Shown: one piece after another, positions 6,354 through 7,903 of the stretch
Layout: each line of letters starts with the position of its first letter
Position numbering within the stretch: position 1 is the stretch's first letter
Assembly (NCBI GenBank): GCA_029939785.1
Contig: JAOZSG010000024.1
Coordinates: 9,119 to 17,021, forward strand
DNA length: 7,903 nt
Direction of reading: 5' to 3'
Source: Fidelibacterota bacterium
GTDB taxonomy: Bacteria > Fidelibacterota > UBA2242 > JAFGTP01
Notes under the pieces: model-generated
What the model was told of the DNA's origin: nothing
Databases searched by the model: none
The model's input: the letters and a program-made list of their open reading frames with translations, nothing else
Program-made: the position numbers and the translations under genes

Positions 6354-7814
6354 ATGAAAATAATAGTAGAAAATGGTTTAACATTCGATGATGTTCTGCT
6401 TATACCGGCAGAATCAAATGTTTTACCAAACCAAGTAAACATTGAGTCCCATCTAACAAAAAAAATCAAATTACATATCCCAATTTTAAGTGCTGCAATG
6501 GATACAGTAACTGAAGGGAAAATGGCAATAGCTCTTGCTCGTGAAGGTGGCATCGGAATATTACATAAAAATATGACTATTGAAGAACAATGTATAGAAG
6601 TAGATAAAGTAAAAAGATCAGAAAGTGGTATGATCGTAGATCCTGTTACATTATCGCCGGACCGAACTATTCATGAAGCATTAGAAATAATGGCACGATA
6701 TAGTATTTCCGGTATTCCGGTTGTAGAAAACCATCAATTAATAGGAATTTTAACTAACCGTGATATAAGATTTGAAACAAACCATTCTTCTCTGGTTCGC
6801 GAAAGAATGACAAGTAAAAATTTAGTGACAGCACCAGTTGGAACAACTCTGGAAGAAGCTGAGGCATTACTCCAAAAACATAAAATAGAGAAACTTCTGA
6901 TAGTTGATGAAAATGGTTCATTAAAAGGATTAATAACTGTAAAAGATATTTTAAAAAAGAAAATTTATCCACATGCGGTAAAAGATCATTTAGGACGCCT
7001 GCGGGTAGGTGCAGCCATTGGTGTTTCCGGAGATTATCTGGAAAGAGCAATGAGTCTTGCTAATAATAAAGTCGATGTTTTAGTTGTTGATACTGCTCAT
7101 GGTCATTCTCGTGGAGTAATTGAAACAGTTAATGAAATAAAGAAAAAAATTTCAACAGTACAGGTAATTGCGGGGAATGTGGCAACTGCCGATGCAACAC
7201 AGGCTTTAATCGATGCTGGGGCAGACTGTGTAAAAGTAGGCATAGGGCCTGGAGCAATATGTACTACAAGAATTGTAGCGGGAGTTGGTGTACCACAATT
7301 AACAGCAGTAATGAATTGTGCGACTATTGCAGCAAAAACAGGAATACCAATTATTGCTGACGGAGGAATCAGATATTCCGGAGATGTTGCAAAAGCACTG
7401 GCAGCAGGTGCAAATACAGTAATGCTCGGCTCTGTACTTGCCGGTCTTGATGAAAGTCCCGGGGAAAAAGTACTATATGAAGGCAGAGTATTTAAATCCT
7501 ATCGAGGTATGGGCTCAATTGCAGCAATGAAAAAAGGTAGCAAGGACAGATATTTTCAGGATACGAACGAAGAACAAAAACTAGTTCCTGAAGGCATAGA
7601 AGGAATTGTTCCTTATAAAGGTGCATTAAATAGTACGATTCATCAATTAATTGGAGGTATAAAAGCATCAATGGGATATTGCGGGGCAAAGGATATTCAA
7701 ACATTTCAGAAAAAATCACAATTTATTAAAGTGACCAATGCATCAATAAAAGAAAGCCACCCACACGATATAAAAATTAGCAAGGAAGCACCTAACTATA
7801 GGACAAATGACTAA
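6354..7814 (+). CDS. guaB: Inosine-5'-monophosphate dehydrogenase
   Basis: Oxidises IMP to XMP with NAD+, the committed step of guanine nucleotide synthesis; a cytoplasmic tetramer in known relatives. From the ATG at 6354 the protein is 486 aa, the standard bacterial length. The N-terminal LTFDDVLLIPA (9-19) and AAMDTVTE (47-54) are typical of the catalytic barrel. Two CBS domains are inserted at about 93-205. The catalytic cysteine C303 lies in GIGPGAICTTR (296-306). IMP and NAD contacts are visible in VVDTAHGHS (244-252), ADGGIR (335-340) and EGIEG (413-417). The mobile-flap Arg-Tyr pair is R399-Y400 in DRYFQ. The C-terminus ends in the usual SHPHD...KEAPNY. An in-frame TTG at 6348 would add only two residues and is poorly placed for the ribosome-binding site. 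The gene starts 9 nt after hutH, so the two are very likely co-transcribed, an unusual pairing of a catabolic and a biosynthetic gene. Confidence 0.97.
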   Translation: MKIIVENGLTFDDVLLIPAESNVLPNQVNIESHLTKKIKLHIPILSAAMDTVTEGKMAIALAREGGIGILHKNMTIEEQCIEVDKVKRSESGMIVDPVTLSPDRTIHEALEIMARYSISGIPVVENHQLIGILTNRDIRFETNHSSLVRERMTSKNLVTAPVGTTLEEAEALLQKHKIEKLLIVDENGSLKGLITVKDILKKKIYPHAVKDHLGRLRVGAAIGVSGDYLERAMSLANNKVDVLVVDTAHGHSRGVIETVNEIKKKISTVQVIAGNVATADATQALIDAGADCVKVGIGPGAICTTRIVAGVGVPQLTAVMNCATIAAKTGIPIIADGGIRYSGDVAKALAAGANTVMLGSVLAGLDESPGEKVLYEGRVFKSYRGMGSIAAMKKGSKDRYFQDTNEEQKLVPEGIEGIVPYKGALNSTIHQLIGGIKASMGYCGAKDIQTFQKKSQFIKVTNASIKESHPHDIKISKEAPNYRTND

Positions 7815-7835
7815 AGCTATGACAATTGAATACCC

Positions 7836-7847
7836 AAATCCGGATTT
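7836..7847. repeat. Perfect 12-bp palindrome AAATCCGGATTT downstream of guaB
   Basis: It lies 21 nt after the guaB stop and is followed by a short T-run (7845-7849, overlapping the right arm). With no loop between its arms it is a poor intrinsic terminator, since an RNA hairpin would have to sacrifice the central GC pairs. It could be a weak terminator or a protein-binding site. I saw no better terminator in the remaining sequence. Confidence 0.35.
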
Positions 7848-7875
7848 TTAAACTTTCTTGGGCTGTGGAAATTTT

Positions 7876-7896
7876 TATTGTTAATTGATAATTGAT
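7876..7896 (+). repeat. Short 7-bp tandem repeat (AATTGAT twice, preceded by a degenerate copy)
   Basis: Two perfect AATTGAT units (7883-7889 and 7890-7896) follow a diverged copy, TATTGTT (7876-7882). The array sits in the non-coding end of the window downstream of guaB and may continue past the right edge. No function can be assigned; simple AT-rich intergenic repeats of this look are common in AT-rich genomes. Confidence 0.45.
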
Positions 7897-7903
7897 GAAA
7901 TCT

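Noticed and set aside
6299..7719. Minus-strand open frames opposite guaB (6299-6553, 6754-7050, 7492-7719) and opposite hutH (4838-5023)
   Set aside because: They are antisense to strongly conserved genes, carry no family motifs, and their starts lack support.

Overview
This is a compact, AT-rich (roughly one-third GC by eye) bacterial segment that looks like part of an anaerobic amino-acid-catabolising genome. The strongest ecological marker is an oxygen-sensitive glycyl radical enzyme with its own radical-SAM activase. The lineage is unresolved. One candidate promoter has the Bacteroidota-type shape, but clear Shine-Dalgarno sequences precede the genes, which is atypical of classical Bacteroidota. 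An anaerobe somewhere in or near the FCB group would fit, but that is inference.

Layout. Positions 1-4659 hold three genes on the minus strand, transcribed in the order activase (4659-3874), glycyl radical enzyme (3858-1492), Xaa-Pro aminopeptidase (1377 to beyond the left edge). The first two are 15 nt apart and almost certainly co-transcribed; the third follows after a 114-nt gap. A 182-nt divergent intergenic region (4660-4841) separates this block from two plus-strand genes: histidine ammonia-lyase hutH (4842-6344) and, 9 nt later, IMP dehydrogenase guaB (6354-7814). The last 89 nt hold a short palindrome and a small tandem repeat, with no gene.

Function. The glycyl radical enzyme carries, at a constant offset of two residues, every active-site residue I recall for Clostridioides difficile trans-4-hydroxy-L-proline dehydratase (HypD). 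I therefore call it hypD rather than a generic pyruvate formate-lyase. The activase would install its glycyl radical, but it lacks the ferredoxin-like two-cluster insert typical of activases for this dehydratase class. The adjacent M24 peptidase could release residues from proline- or hydroxyproline-containing peptides. HypD would then dehydrate hydroxyproline to pyrroline-5-carboxylate, while HutH deaminates histidine to urocanate; both routes can lead toward glutamate. The window thus looks like a small peptide and amino-acid utilisation locus, with the housekeeping purine gene guaB attached to the histidine arm. All individual families are known. The less ordinary points are the shortened activase, the HypD-peptidase linkage and the hutH-guaB pairing.
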